Positions 23,849-32,365 of a stretch of DNA of 39,679 bases are shown piece after piece. The notes under the pieces are model-generated. The model was given only the letters and a program-made list of their open reading frames with translations. It was not told the origin of the DNA and made no database searches. The DNA is taken from positions 1 to 39,679 of the forward strand of contig JAAFIA010000008.1 in assembly GCA_013298545.1 (NCBI GenBank), given 5' to 3'. The DNA is from Bacteroidota bacterium. GTDB lineage: Bacteria; Bacteroidota; Bacteroidia; Palsa-965. The position numbers were made by a program, and so were the translations under genes. Position 1 is the first letter of the stretch, and each line of letters starts with the position of its first letter.

Positions 23849-24877
23849 TTATGAAAACGATTTCAAAACTTCACAAGTACGTTCAAGCATCGCATCATCA
23901 AAATCGAGATGCGTTACAAAACGAATGGTTTGTTTGCCAAACCCAACAGCTTTAATTTTTGCTGCAAGCAATCGCTGAACAAACGCATCGCTCGGCATCT
24001 TGGCATCCAAGGTAAAAATGATGATGTTTGTTTCTACGGGTAAAAGCGAGGTTACATACGGCAAGCTCGAAATCACCTCGCCCAGTTGTTTCGCACGGCG
24101 ATGATCTTCGCCAAGCCGTTCGATATTGTGATCAAGCGCATACAATCCGGCAGCGGCTAAAATGCCGACCTGACGCATGCCCCCGCCCAGCACCTTACGG
24201 ATGCGCCGCGCGCGTCTGATGTGTTCCTGCGAACCAAGCAAAACCGATCCACCCGGTGTTCCCAAGCCTTTCGACAAACACACCGAAACCGTATCGAATA
24301 ACGTTCCCACTTCCTTCGGTGTATTTTTTGTTTCCTGCAACGCATTAAAAATTCGCGCACCATCTAAATGATACCGCAACGCATGCTTCTTACAAATGGC
24401 TTGAATCTCGCGCATCCGATCCAATGTATAATAGGTTCCACCCGCGCGGTTGGCCGTATTTTCTACACTCACCAAGCGCGTACGCGTCAGCCAATCAAAT
24501 ACCGGATTGATGCTCTCTTCTACTTGTTGTGCCGTGATTAGTCCACGTTCGCCAGCAATCAACTTCGCTTGCGCGCCTGAATTAAAACCAATGCCGCCGC
24601 CTTCGTAATTATAAATGTGCGCGCTGGCATCGCAAAGCACTTCATCGCCCGGATCGGTATGTAGTTTGATGGCAATCTGATTCGTCATTGTTCCTGAAGG
24701 ACAAAACAAACCCGCTTCATGTCCAAATAAAGCAGCCAATTTATTTTCCAGCAAAATCACCGTCGGATCTTCCTGAAACACATCGTCGCCCAAAGGCGCA
24801 TTAAACATAGCATCGCGCATACCTGCCGAGGGGCGCGTAACGGTATCGCTGCGGAGATCAATTTCCATAGTCATCAT
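23849..24877 (-). CDS. ltaE: Low-specificity L-threonine aldolase
   Basis: 342 aa PLP enzyme of fold type I. Start block MEIDLRSDTVTRPSAGM, phosphate-binding FCPSGTMTNQIAI (58-70), His87 stacking position in SAHIYNYEGGG, YHLDGARIFNA (Asp172 to the pyridine N), and the PLP lysine Lys203 in SVCLSKGLGTPGGSVL. It splits threonine or allo-threonine to glycine and acetaldehyde. Three ATGs lie close together (24877, 24874, 24868); the last would give the commonest family N-terminus, the first is listed. Upstream CATCTTTG resembles the -7 element with one mismatch. Confidence 0.92.
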   Translation of the reverse strand: MMTMEIDLRSDTVTRPSAGMRDAMFNAPLGDDVFQEDPTVILLENKLAALFGHEAGLFCPSGTMTNQIAIKLHTDPGDEVLCDASAHIYNYEGGGIGFNSGAQAKLIAGERGLITAQQVEESINPVFDWLTRTRLVSVENTANRAGGTYYTLDRMREIQAICKKHALRYHLDGARIFNALQETKNTPKEVGTLFDTVSVCLSKGLGTPGGSVLLGSQEHIRRARRIRKVLGGGMRQVGILAAAGLYALDHNIERLGEDHRRAKQLGEVISSLPYVTSLLPVETNIIIFTLDAKMPSDAFVQRLLAAKIKAVGFGKQTIRFVTHLDFDDAMLERTCEVLKSFS

Positions 24878-24983
24878 TGCGTGTGCAAAGATGCTTCGAT
24901 TTTTTTAGTCTATGGCCTCAAGTGCCCGAATTATATCAACGATATGCCGAAATTCTGCATCTTTGCAAAACACGCTTCCCACT

Positions 24984-26588
24984 ATGTCCCGATTACGAAT
25001 TGCACTGTGTACATTGTATTTGCTACTGGGCTTTGCCGCTCAGGCGCAAACCTCCTATTGGGTTTATTTCACCGATAAGCATCAATGTACGTTTAATCCC
25101 CAAACCTATTTTGCGCCAGAAGCACTTCAACGACGTGTTCTTCATCCGCAAGCAATAACCGACTCCTCCGACTTTCCGGTCAATACACATTATCTCAACA
25201 AAATTGCCAAGCACGTCGATACATTGGGTTATGCTTCGCGGTGGCTCAATGCGGTTAGTGTGGTAGCAACACCAAAGCAACTGGAAGAGATTGCAAAATT
25301 TCCTTTTGTAAAACGTATCGCACCACAACTTGTTTCTGGTGCGCCCACCATCTGCGCACAACCCAAATCGGTTGTTCCGGATACAATTTCAGGCGACACA
25401 ATCATTAAAACGTCTGAAGGCGAATTTTGGCCGAGTAAGCAAATCGGAAGCATGAAAGGACAACTTTTTACTGCCGAGAATTACCGCGCCAAAGGCATCG
25501 TCATCGCAATTTTTGATGTCGGTTTTCAGGGTGTTGACAAGCACAAAGCCTTTGAACAAATTCGTTTCAACAACCGCATCCGCGCCACCTTCGATTTTTA
25601 CACCGACAATTGGAATGTCTATGCAGCCAAAGACGATCATGGCACCATGGTACTTTCTTGTATTGCTGGAACCATGAATGGATCGCCAATGGGTTTGGCA
25701 ACTGATGCCACGTTTTTGCTTGCCCGCATTGGCAAGGCATACAGCAACCAATACCGCTACGAAGAACGTTGGATGGCGGCCCTCGAATGGTCCGACAAAC
25801 AAGGCGTAAACATCATCAATTGTTCGGGTGGCCCCAATCAACGTGCCTATTTTCAGGAACAAATGGATGGCAAAACGGCAGTTGTTTCTGTTGGTGCTAA
25901 ACTCGCTGCGAAAAAAGGAATTTTAGTTGTCGCTGCCGCCGGAAACAACGGCGAATTTGGACATCCAAGCATTTTACCACCTTCCGATGCCGATAGTGTT
26001 ATCTGTGTCAGTGCTACCGATTATGCAGGTGTGCACAGCCCATTCAGTTCTTATGGCCCAACGCCAGATTTCAGACGCAAACCAGATGTATGCGCACCGG
26101 GAATGGTTGTGGTTGCTACTGCCGATAATAGTTTTGATGCCGAAGACGGTACATCGTTTTCTTGCCCCCTTGTTGCCGGATTTGCAGCGTGTTTGTTGGA
26201 AATGTACCCCGATTCCAATGTCATGGCAGTATTACGCATGGTACAACGGGCAGGATCACTTTATCCCTACTACGATTATGCACACGGCTACGGCATTCCC
26301 CAAGCAACGGCATTCATTGGACTTTCAACCAACCCTGATCCAACGGTTAATTTTATCTTGAGTGATGATGCCATCACAATTAAAACCAATCCTTCCCTAA
26401 CAGCAAGCGAAAAACCCGCAAAGCAATTGCTGTACTGGAGTGTGAGCGATGCATCGGGCCGTATTCTCGAATACCACGTGGTTGAGTTTGACCGCGTAAC
26501 AGAAATTGTTTTAAAGAAAGAAAAATACCAGAAAGGATTTCAGATTCACATTAGCTGTAACCACTACTATGCCAATCAGACATTTTAA
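24984..26588 (+). CDS. Secreted subtilisin-like (S8) serine protease
   Basis: 534 aa. Signal peptide MSRLRIALCTLYLLLGFAAQA-Q, a prodomain-like region (25-150, with FPFVKRIAPQ at its end, the typical I9-like tail), then the S8 catalytic domain: Asp178 in AIFDVGFQG, His219 in DDHGTMVLSCIAG, oxyanion Asn in VAAAGNNGEFGHP, and Ser391 in GTSFSCPLVAG. After the protease a short domain of about 90 residues follows; there is no visible type IX sorting tail. The ATG at 24984 gives a normal signal peptide. It overlaps the next gene by 20 bases. It is probably a periplasmic or exported protease. Confidence 0.9.
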   Translation: MSRLRIALCTLYLLLGFAAQAQTSYWVYFTDKHQCTFNPQTYFAPEALQRRVLHPQAITDSSDFPVNTHYLNKIAKHVDTLGYASRWLNAVSVVATPKQLEEIAKFPFVKRIAPQLVSGAPTICAQPKSVVPDTISGDTIIKTSEGEFWPSKQIGSMKGQLFTAENYRAKGIVIAIFDVGFQGVDKHKAFEQIRFNNRIRATFDFYTDNWNVYAAKDDHGTMVLSCIAGTMNGSPMGLATDATFLLARIGKAYSNQYRYEERWMAALEWSDKQGVNIINCSGGPNQRAYFQEQMDGKTAVVSVGAKLAAKKGILVVAAAGNNGEFGHPSILPPSDADSVICVSATDYAGVHSPFSSYGPTPDFRRKPDVCAPGMVVVATADNSFDAEDGTSFSCPLVAGFAACLLEMYPDSNVMAVLRMVQRAGSLYPYYDYAHGYGIPQATAFIGLSTNPDPTVNFILSDDAITIKTNPSLTASEKPAKQLLYWSVSDASGRILEYHVVEFDRVTEIVLKKEKYQKGFQIHISCNHYYANQTF

Positions 26589-27318
26589 ATTTTTACTGGT
26601 TTTATTTTTGGCTTTTGCGTCCGATCTGGCAGCGCAAAAAGAGTTGCTGAACATAAAAGTTGATACAACAACTAAAATTCCAACTTGGGGACCAAACCGC
26701 CGTCATTATTTTCAGCAATTCATTGGTATCGGCATCATGCCTGGACCAATGGAAACTGGTGCAAAAACAAATTGGTGGTCAACATCCTTACTTTATGGGT
26801 ATCGTTACAAGCTGAAATTGTGGTCATGGAACGCACTTGTCGTGGAAGGCGCTTACCGCCACGATCGCTATTCCATCAATCAGAAACAAGTTAAATTGTT
26901 ACCTGTTGATCCACTTCGTCATCAACGCGAACGCATTTCACTGCACAACATCACTGGCGCATTTTACGACCGCATCAATTTAGGAAAACGGGGCAATGTG
27001 CTCGGGCGTTGGATTGATTTGGGGGTGTATGCCGATTATGCGTTCCGTGTTTCGCATGTTTATTTGGATCAATACTACGATTCCAATTCATTTCAAGGCG
27101 GACAAGTGCGCCGAAAAACGCGTGTTACGCGCTTGCCTTTTGCCAATAAGTTGAATTACGGTGCATCTGTTCGCTATGGAAGTTATTTTTATGCGATTTG
27201 GGTGAATTACCGCATGACGGATATTATTAAGTATCCTGAAGGAGCAACGGCAACGCCTGAATTACCCAGAATTGTTGTTGGCATTGAATTTAGTATGTAT
27301 TGGCTACGGCATCTCTAA
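26569..27318 (+). CDS. Predicted outer-membrane beta-barrel protein
   Basis: 249 aa with signal peptide MPIRHFKFLLVLFLAFASDLAA-Q and strands of aromatic-rich text (WWSTSLLYGYRYKLKLWSWNALVVEGAYRH, RWIDLGVYADYAFRVSHVYLDQYYD, LNYGASVRYGSYFYAIWVNYRMTD, ending RIVVGIEFSMYW). No family recognised. Its start lies 20 bases inside the protease gene in another frame, so translation is probably coupled, suggesting the two act together. Confidence 0.72.
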   Translation: MPIRHFKFLLVLFLAFASDLAAQKELLNIKVDTTTKIPTWGPNRRHYFQQFIGIGIMPGPMETGAKTNWWSTSLLYGYRYKLKLWSWNALVVEGAYRHDRYSINQKQVKLLPVDPLRHQRERISLHNITGAFYDRINLGKRGNVLGRWIDLGVYADYAFRVSHVYLDQYYDSNSFQGGQVRRKTRVTRLPFANKLNYGASVRYGSYFYAIWVNYRMTDIIKYPEGATATPELPRIVVGIEFSMYWLRHL

Positions 27319-27360
27319 TCTTGCCCGAATTTTGTATCTTTCCCTACTCAGACAAATGCT

Positions 27361-29148
27361 ATGGCAGAACTAACCGTTACCCGTGTTTTCGATTTGCTCG
27401 AACGTTACGAGCAAAAGTATGGCAATAATCCAAATGCCTATAACGGCAAAGAAAATGGCCAATGGCGTTCGTGGAGTTTTAACGAATTTAAGAGCAAAGC
27501 CTATCAGATTGCTGCGGGCTTGATTGATTTGGGTGTTAAACCTGGCGATCGTATCGGACTCGTTGCAAACAACCGCCCAGAATGGAACATCATTGATTTT
27601 GGTTCTCAACTTTGCGGTGCGGTACTCGTTCCAATTTATCCAACCATCAGTAGCGAAGATTTAAAGTTTATTCTCGAAGACGCGAGCGTAAAAGCAACGT
27701 TTGTTTCTACAAGCGAATTATATGATCGGGCAAGTGCAGCAACGGCAGGCATTTCGGGTAATGTTGGTGTGTTTTGTTTTGCAGCTTTACCCACACAAAA
27801 AAGTTGGGAAGAAGTGTTGAAACGAGGCGAACAACATCCGTACACCACAGAAATTAAACACATCCTTAGTCAAGTTAAGCCAGATGATTTGTGTTCGTTA
27901 CTTTATACATCGGGTACAACTGGGCATCCGAAAGGTGTGATGCTGACGCATCATAATTTTGTGAGTGATTTTACGTCGCTTTGCGAATTGCCACCAATCA
28001 AAGCACCCGATACGGTGTTGAGTTTTTTACCACTCAATCACTCGTACGAACGTATTCTCAGTTACCTCTATTTATTGCACGGGGCATCGGTTTGGTATGC
28101 CGAAAGTTTAGAAACCGTTGGCGATAATATTCGCGAAGTAAAACCGTATATGTTTACCTGCGTTCCGCGCTTGGTAGAAAAAGTGTACGACCGCATCATC
28201 AACAAAGGAGCTGAACTGAAAGGCATTAAACGCGCTTTGTTTTTCTGGGCTGTTGAAATCGGTGAACAATATGAAGTAGATCCGGCAAAACGTTCGTGGG
28301 CTTACAACCAGAAATTAAAACTTGCCAACAAATTAATTTTCAGCAAATGGCGCGAGGCCTTGGGTGGCAATGTGCGCTGCATGGTTTCGGGTGGCGCGGC
28401 GCTTGATGCGCGGCTTGCACGAATTTTTTATGCTGCTGGAATGCCCATTCTCGAAGGATACGGACTTACCGAAACATCGCCTGTTATTTCGGTCAATAAT
28501 TTATCGCCCAATTCGTTGCGCTTCGGAACAGTTGGCCCTGTCATTCGTGGTGTTGAGGTAAAAATTGCGGAAGATGGCGAAATTCTCGTCAAAGGCCCAA
28601 TTGTGATGAAAGGCTATTACAACCGTCCTGAAGCAACTGCCGAAGTCATTGATGCCGAAGGTTGGTTCCATACTGGCGATATTGGCACATTTGTCGAAAA
28701 TCGTTTTTTGAAAATCACCGACCGAAAAAAAGAAATTTTTAAAACTTCTGGTGGAAAATACATTGCGCCACAATTACTCGAGAACAAACTTAAAACATCG
28801 CGTTTTATCGAACAAGCAATGGTGGTTGGTGAAAACCAAAAATATGCTGTTGCACTCGTCGTTCCGAGTTTTGCATTCATTCAAGAATGGGCCAAACGAA
28901 AAGGACTAACGGTTGGCGATCCTCAAGCCATCGTGAATGATCCTGCTGTAAAGAAACGCATCATGGAATCTGTTTCTAAAATCAATGAAACACTGGCGCA
29001 ATACGAAACCATTAAAAAAATTGTACTGCTCCCTCGCGAATGGACAACCGCAACGGGCGAACTGACACCCAAACTGAGTATGCGCCGTAAAATTATCCTC
29101 AACGCCAATGCAGAAGCCGTTGACCAATTGTACCGCGAAGACAAATAA
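27361..29148 (+). CDS. Long-chain fatty acid-CoA ligase (AMP-forming)
   Basis: 595 aa, standard length for long-chain acyl-CoA synthetases of the FAA1/FadD15 kind. ATP-binding P-loop YTSGTTGHPKGVMLTHHNF begins at residue 182; further blocks are LPLNHSYERI, CVPRLVEKVYDRI, MVSGGAALDARLARIF, EGYGLTETSPVIS, WFHTGDIG and DRKKEIFKTSGGKYIAPQ (A10-type lysine region). It activates fatty acids to acyl-CoA and feeds the beta-oxidation cluster at 34-39 kb, or lipid synthesis. Single gene by spacing, followed 12 bases later by a lipoprotein-like gene. Confidence 0.92.
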   Translation: MAELTVTRVFDLLERYEQKYGNNPNAYNGKENGQWRSWSFNEFKSKAYQIAAGLIDLGVKPGDRIGLVANNRPEWNIIDFGSQLCGAVLVPIYPTISSEDLKFILEDASVKATFVSTSELYDRASAATAGISGNVGVFCFAALPTQKSWEEVLKRGEQHPYTTEIKHILSQVKPDDLCSLLYTSGTTGHPKGVMLTHHNFVSDFTSLCELPPIKAPDTVLSFLPLNHSYERILSYLYLLHGASVWYAESLETVGDNIREVKPYMFTCVPRLVEKVYDRIINKGAELKGIKRALFFWAVEIGEQYEVDPAKRSWAYNQKLKLANKLIFSKWREALGGNVRCMVSGGAALDARLARIFYAAGMPILEGYGLTETSPVISVNNLSPNSLRFGTVGPVIRGVEVKIAEDGEILVKGPIVMKGYYNRPEATAEVIDAEGWFHTGDIGTFVENRFLKITDRKKEIFKTSGGKYIAPQLLENKLKTSRFIEQAMVVGENQKYAVALVVPSFAFIQEWAKRKGLTVGDPQAIVNDPAVKKRIMESVSKINETLAQYETIKKIVLLPREWTTATGELTPKLSMRRKIILNANAEAVDQLYREDK

Positions 29149-29160
29149 TAATTTTTATTT

Positions 29161-29739
29161 ATGAAATATTTTTGCGCTCTCCTTTGCTCCTGCCTGCTTG
29201 TTTTTTGTGGCTGTGGAACAACAGAACCCAATTCAACAACTGGCACGCCTGTACAAGACAGTTCCCTCGTTTTAAATCAGGTGTACTCGTTTTACGCAAC
29301 AACAGACAAAGCCTATTGTAGTGCCGACTCGATTATTCCTTCCGATTGTGCGGGTGGACAAATTATGTTTACGCCCAAAGGAAATGTATTGATGATTTAC
29401 TACTGCCTCGGAAACGATTCAGACATGTACACCATCGGAACATACAAAGCTGATACAGGAAAAATCACGTGTACATTTAATCGTAGTTATACATTTCCGC
29501 TCGACTGTTACGATTGCGAAGGCGTTGAAGACAAAGAACCCGCCGATCCAAACAAAGGCGTTTTGAAAAACATTCCAGTTATGGAGCTCACCTTTTCAAA
29601 ATTGGCTTGCCCGAATTATGATTATCATTTCTCCTACGCGGCTGATTCTGAAATTTACATTTTAGAAAAATCGAATACGCTTGGCACAAAAGAATTTAAA
29701 AATGCCATTGCGTCGATGCAGAAATTATCGGGCTTGTAA
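29161..29739 (+). CDS. Putative secreted lipoprotein, unknown function
   Basis: 192 aa. The N-terminus is hydrophobic and ends in cysteines (MKYFCALLCSCLLVFCGCGT), like a lipoprotein signal, although the residues before the likely anchoring Cys (FCGC) do not fit a strict lipobox. The mature part is rich in Cys (about ten, including DCYDCEG) and Asp/Tyr, with beta-type text. No family recognised. It follows the acyl-CoA ligase by 12 bases. Confidence 0.65.
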   Translation: MKYFCALLCSCLLVFCGCGTTEPNSTTGTPVQDSSLVLNQVYSFYATTDKAYCSADSIIPSDCAGGQIMFTPKGNVLMIYYCLGNDSDMYTIGTYKADTGKITCTFNRSYTFPLDCYDCEGVEDKEPADPNKGVLKNIPVMELTFSKLACPNYDYHFSYAADSEIYILEKSNTLGTKEFKNAIASMQKLSGL

Positions 29740-29769
29740 GCACGACTTCCGAAAAACAATTTCGATTTC

Positions 29770-29787
29770 GCCCAAGGCGCTTTGGGC
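29770..29787. other. Small hairpin before the sulfotransferase gene
   Basis: GCCCAA (29770-29775) and TTGGGC (29782-29787) enclose GGCGCT. No T run follows, so it is not a standard terminator. It lies 30 bases before the sulfotransferase ATG. Confidence 0.35.
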
Positions 29788-29817
29788 AGACGTTCCACAA
29801 CAAGCGGAGCCGTTTCT

Positions 29818-30834
29818 ATGAAGAACATTCAATTTATTGGCACACAACGTTCGGGTTCAAATCTGCTGCGTGTTATGTTACACGAATTGCCCGATGTCTG
29901 CGCGCCACATCCGCCGCATATCCTTCAAGTTATGCGTCCTTTTTTGCCGATGTATGGAAACTTGCAGGACGAAAAAAAATTCATGCGGTTGATTGATGAT
30001 GTTTGCCAACTCGTTGAGAAAAATCCAGTAAATTGGAACATCGCTTTTGATCGAAAAAACATTCGCGAGCGTTGTGCGCAGAATTCGCTTCCACAAATTG
30101 CAAAAGCAATCTACGAAACCAAAGCAATTGAAGAACATGCTACTTGGTGGTGTTGCAAAAGCATGGCAAACATTCATTTTGTAGATGAACTTGAAGCCGC
30201 AGGAATCAAGCCTTTTTATCTTTACTTATACCGCGATGGGCGCGATGTGGCACTTTCCTTTCTAAAAGCAATCGTTGGCGAAAAACACATTTACCATTTA
30301 GCTCAACAATGGCGCGATGAGCAAATGCGTTCACTCGAATTGTGTGCGCGCTTGCCCGAAACACGCTATTTCAAAATTGATTACGAAACATTTGTTGCCG
30401 CACCAGAAATTACCCTTCAACACATCTGCGCCAAAACCGGAATCGCATTTTCCGAAAACGCATTGAAGTACAACCAGTCCGAAGAATCGCGCGAGACGGC
30501 GGCATCAGGCCTCATGTGGTCTAATTTGACCAAACCCGTCATGAAAGACAACACGAAAAAATATTTGACCGGGTTAAGTGCCGAACAGATTGAAATTTTT
30601 GAGCGCGTTGCTGGAGATGCTTTACTTGCACTTGGCTATCCGTTAGAAACAAGTCCTACAAACAAGCCTTTTTCAATCGCGGAAATTGAAGCGTTCAATA
30701 CCATCAATCAACAAGCAAAATCCGACGCGCGCAAACAAGCCGTACAAAACGATCTCGAAAAACGAGCCGCACAAGACACATTCATTACTTCTTTACGCGA
30801 ACAGTTTGCAGCATTCGTTGCACTTACTGCGTGA
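29818..30834 (+). CDS. Sulfotransferase family protein
   Basis: 338 aa. The PAPS 5'-phosphosulfate loop is QFIGTQRSGSNLLRVMLHE (residues 4-22) and the 3'-phosphate motif is FYLYLYRDGRDVALSFLKAIVG near 139-160. The C-terminal half is helical and charged. These enzymes move sulfate from PAPS to a hydroxyl or amine, often on glycans or lipids; the acceptor is unknown. The ATG at 29818 starts right at the first beta strand, the normal start; the in-frame codon at 29782 would run through a hairpin. Its 3' end overlaps the end of the convergent vWA gene by 11 bases. Confidence 0.82.
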   Translation: MKNIQFIGTQRSGSNLLRVMLHELPDVCAPHPPHILQVMRPFLPMYGNLQDEKKFMRLIDDVCQLVEKNPVNWNIAFDRKNIRERCAQNSLPQIAKAIYETKAIEEHATWWCCKSMANIHFVDELEAAGIKPFYLYLYRDGRDVALSFLKAIVGEKHIYHLAQQWRDEQMRSLELCARLPETRYFKIDYETFVAAPEITLQHICAKTGIAFSENALKYNQSEESRETAASGLMWSNLTKPVMKDNTKKYLTGLSAEQIEIFERVAGDALLALGYPLETSPTNKPFSIAEIEAFNTINQQAKSDARKQAVQNDLEKRAAQDTFITSLREQFAAFVALTA

Positions 30835-32269
30835 TAAAATAAATCGCACCCACAAGCAGCGCCGGAATGAAGAGTTTTGTGAATAATTGCCACGCCAAAA
30901 TTTTACCCCATCTTCGTCCAGAGTAAGGTGTATCGAATACTGCTTTCGGCCCCGTTTTCATGAGTACTTCTTCCACATTTATTTTGGTAATCGCAGACGA
31001 TTCGCCATCGCCAAGCTCCACCACTTTTTCAATCTGTTTCGGTATTTCGTCGCCAAAGAAAAAAACATCTAAGCGAATATTTTTTTCTTTCGCCATTTGC
31101 GCCACTTCGCGTTGTGTTCCTTTGGGCAAATAAATTTTACCATCGGTAAACAATACAATTCGGTTGTTTCCATTCGGAAGCAGATGTTGTTGCACCAATT
31201 CGTAAGCGGTATGAAGCGCCCCCGCCGCATTACTTCCCCCGCCCGCTCGAATTGTTTGCAAGGCAGAATCAAGCCGTTGCGTTTCGCCGCCCATAACGTC
31301 TGTGGCCAGAATTTGAACCGCATCGCTATATGCTAAAACAGACAATCGGTCATTGGGTCCCAACGCTCGCGCATACGGCAGCACCGCATCGCGCACCGAA
31401 GCAATCAAACTATCCTGCACCATCGATTTTGACACATCAATGATCAGTACAATATTATTTCGTGCAATATTTTCACGAACCGGAGCGCACAACACATCAT
31501 ACTGATCGACGAGCGTTATGCTCACATCATCGAGCCAATAATACGCATACTTATTCAGTGCCACCACATGCAGTGAACCATGCTCCGACGATTTCACTTG
31601 ATGCACATGCTTGGGTGCCTCTGCCGAAAAATTCCCGATCGTCATAAAACGTTCATTGCCTTTGGCAACAAACGTATCACAAACCAAAACCCAACCTTCA
31701 TCACTCGTAATAAAATGATCGTCGTGAGCAATTACTTGCGGCGTGTACTGGCCATACAATGGAAATTTATGTTCCGCTTGCAATCGGTTTTCGGTAAAGA
31801 CTGCGCCAAAACCGTTGGTCGCATAATTGGAACGTTTATCTAACGAAACATAATACCGCACACAATACATTCTTCCCGCCTCTAGTGTATAGCGCAATTC
31901 TGTTTCGATGTACTCCGCATACGCTTCGCCCTGACGCAAAGCTGCCATCAAACTACTTCGTTGACCAATGCCGGTAATGATGCCCATGCGTCCTTTTCCT
32001 GTTCGCGCCTGTTTACACGCAAGCCCTTGCAAATGCGATTTGTTAGAATTAAGGTAGTCCGGTGTTCCACCAGTTGGTTGAAACCAACCTTCAGTCAAAA
32101 TCCGTTCTTGACCAGCAATCCCTTTTTGCCAATCTACATACTTTCTCCAATTGAATTTATGAATCGGTGGTGCAAGCGTATCGCGCTCGAAAGAAGGATT
32201 GTTGATGTATTGCTGCGCCGAAGCGTATGTCGCAAAGATTAAAAAGAAAAAAAGAAATGTTTGGCGCAT
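30824..32269 (-). CDS. vWA domain protein with N-terminal jelly-roll-like domain (paralogue A)
   Basis: 481 aa. Signal peptide MRQTFLFFFLIFATYASA-Q; residues 20-255 form a conserved domain beginning YINNPSFERD and ending YAYYWLDDVSITLV, similar to the NPSFE...DDVSL carbohydrate-binding-like jelly rolls of surface proteins. Then a vWA domain: NNIVLIIDVSKSM with MIDAS Asp278-x-Ser280-x-Ser282, GGGSNAAGALHTAYELV and NRIVLFTDGKIYLPKG. A single C-terminal membrane segment (about 460-480) ends the protein, so it is probably anchored in the inner membrane with the vWA outside. Close paralogue of the gene upstream. Start at 32269 fits the signal peptide. Confidence 0.85.
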   Translation of the reverse strand: MRQTFLFFFLIFATYASAQQYINNPSFERDTLAPPIHKFNWRKYVDWQKGIAGQERILTEGWFQPTGGTPDYLNSNKSHLQGLACKQARTGKGRMGIITGIGQRSSLMAALRQGEAYAEYIETELRYTLEAGRMYCVRYYVSLDKRSNYATNGFGAVFTENRLQAEHKFPLYGQYTPQVIAHDDHFITSDEGWVLVCDTFVAKGNERFMTIGNFSAEAPKHVHQVKSSEHGSLHVVALNKYAYYWLDDVSITLVDQYDVLCAPVRENIARNNIVLIIDVSKSMVQDSLIASVRDAVLPYARALGPNDRLSVLAYSDAVQILATDVMGGETQRLDSALQTIRAGGGSNAAGALHTAYELVQQHLLPNGNNRIVLFTDGKIYLPKGTQREVAQMAKEKNIRLDVFFFGDEIPKQIEKVVELGDGESSAITKINVEEVLMKTGPKAVFDTPYSGRRWGKILAWQLFTKLFIPALLVGAIYFITQ

Positions 32270-32365
32270 GATTAATGACATTAGAAAACTAGAGCAATTG
32301 CACCCTGTTAAATTAGCCTAAATTTAATTCATTCAAACGAAGTATGCGTATTTCTCAATTCGCTC

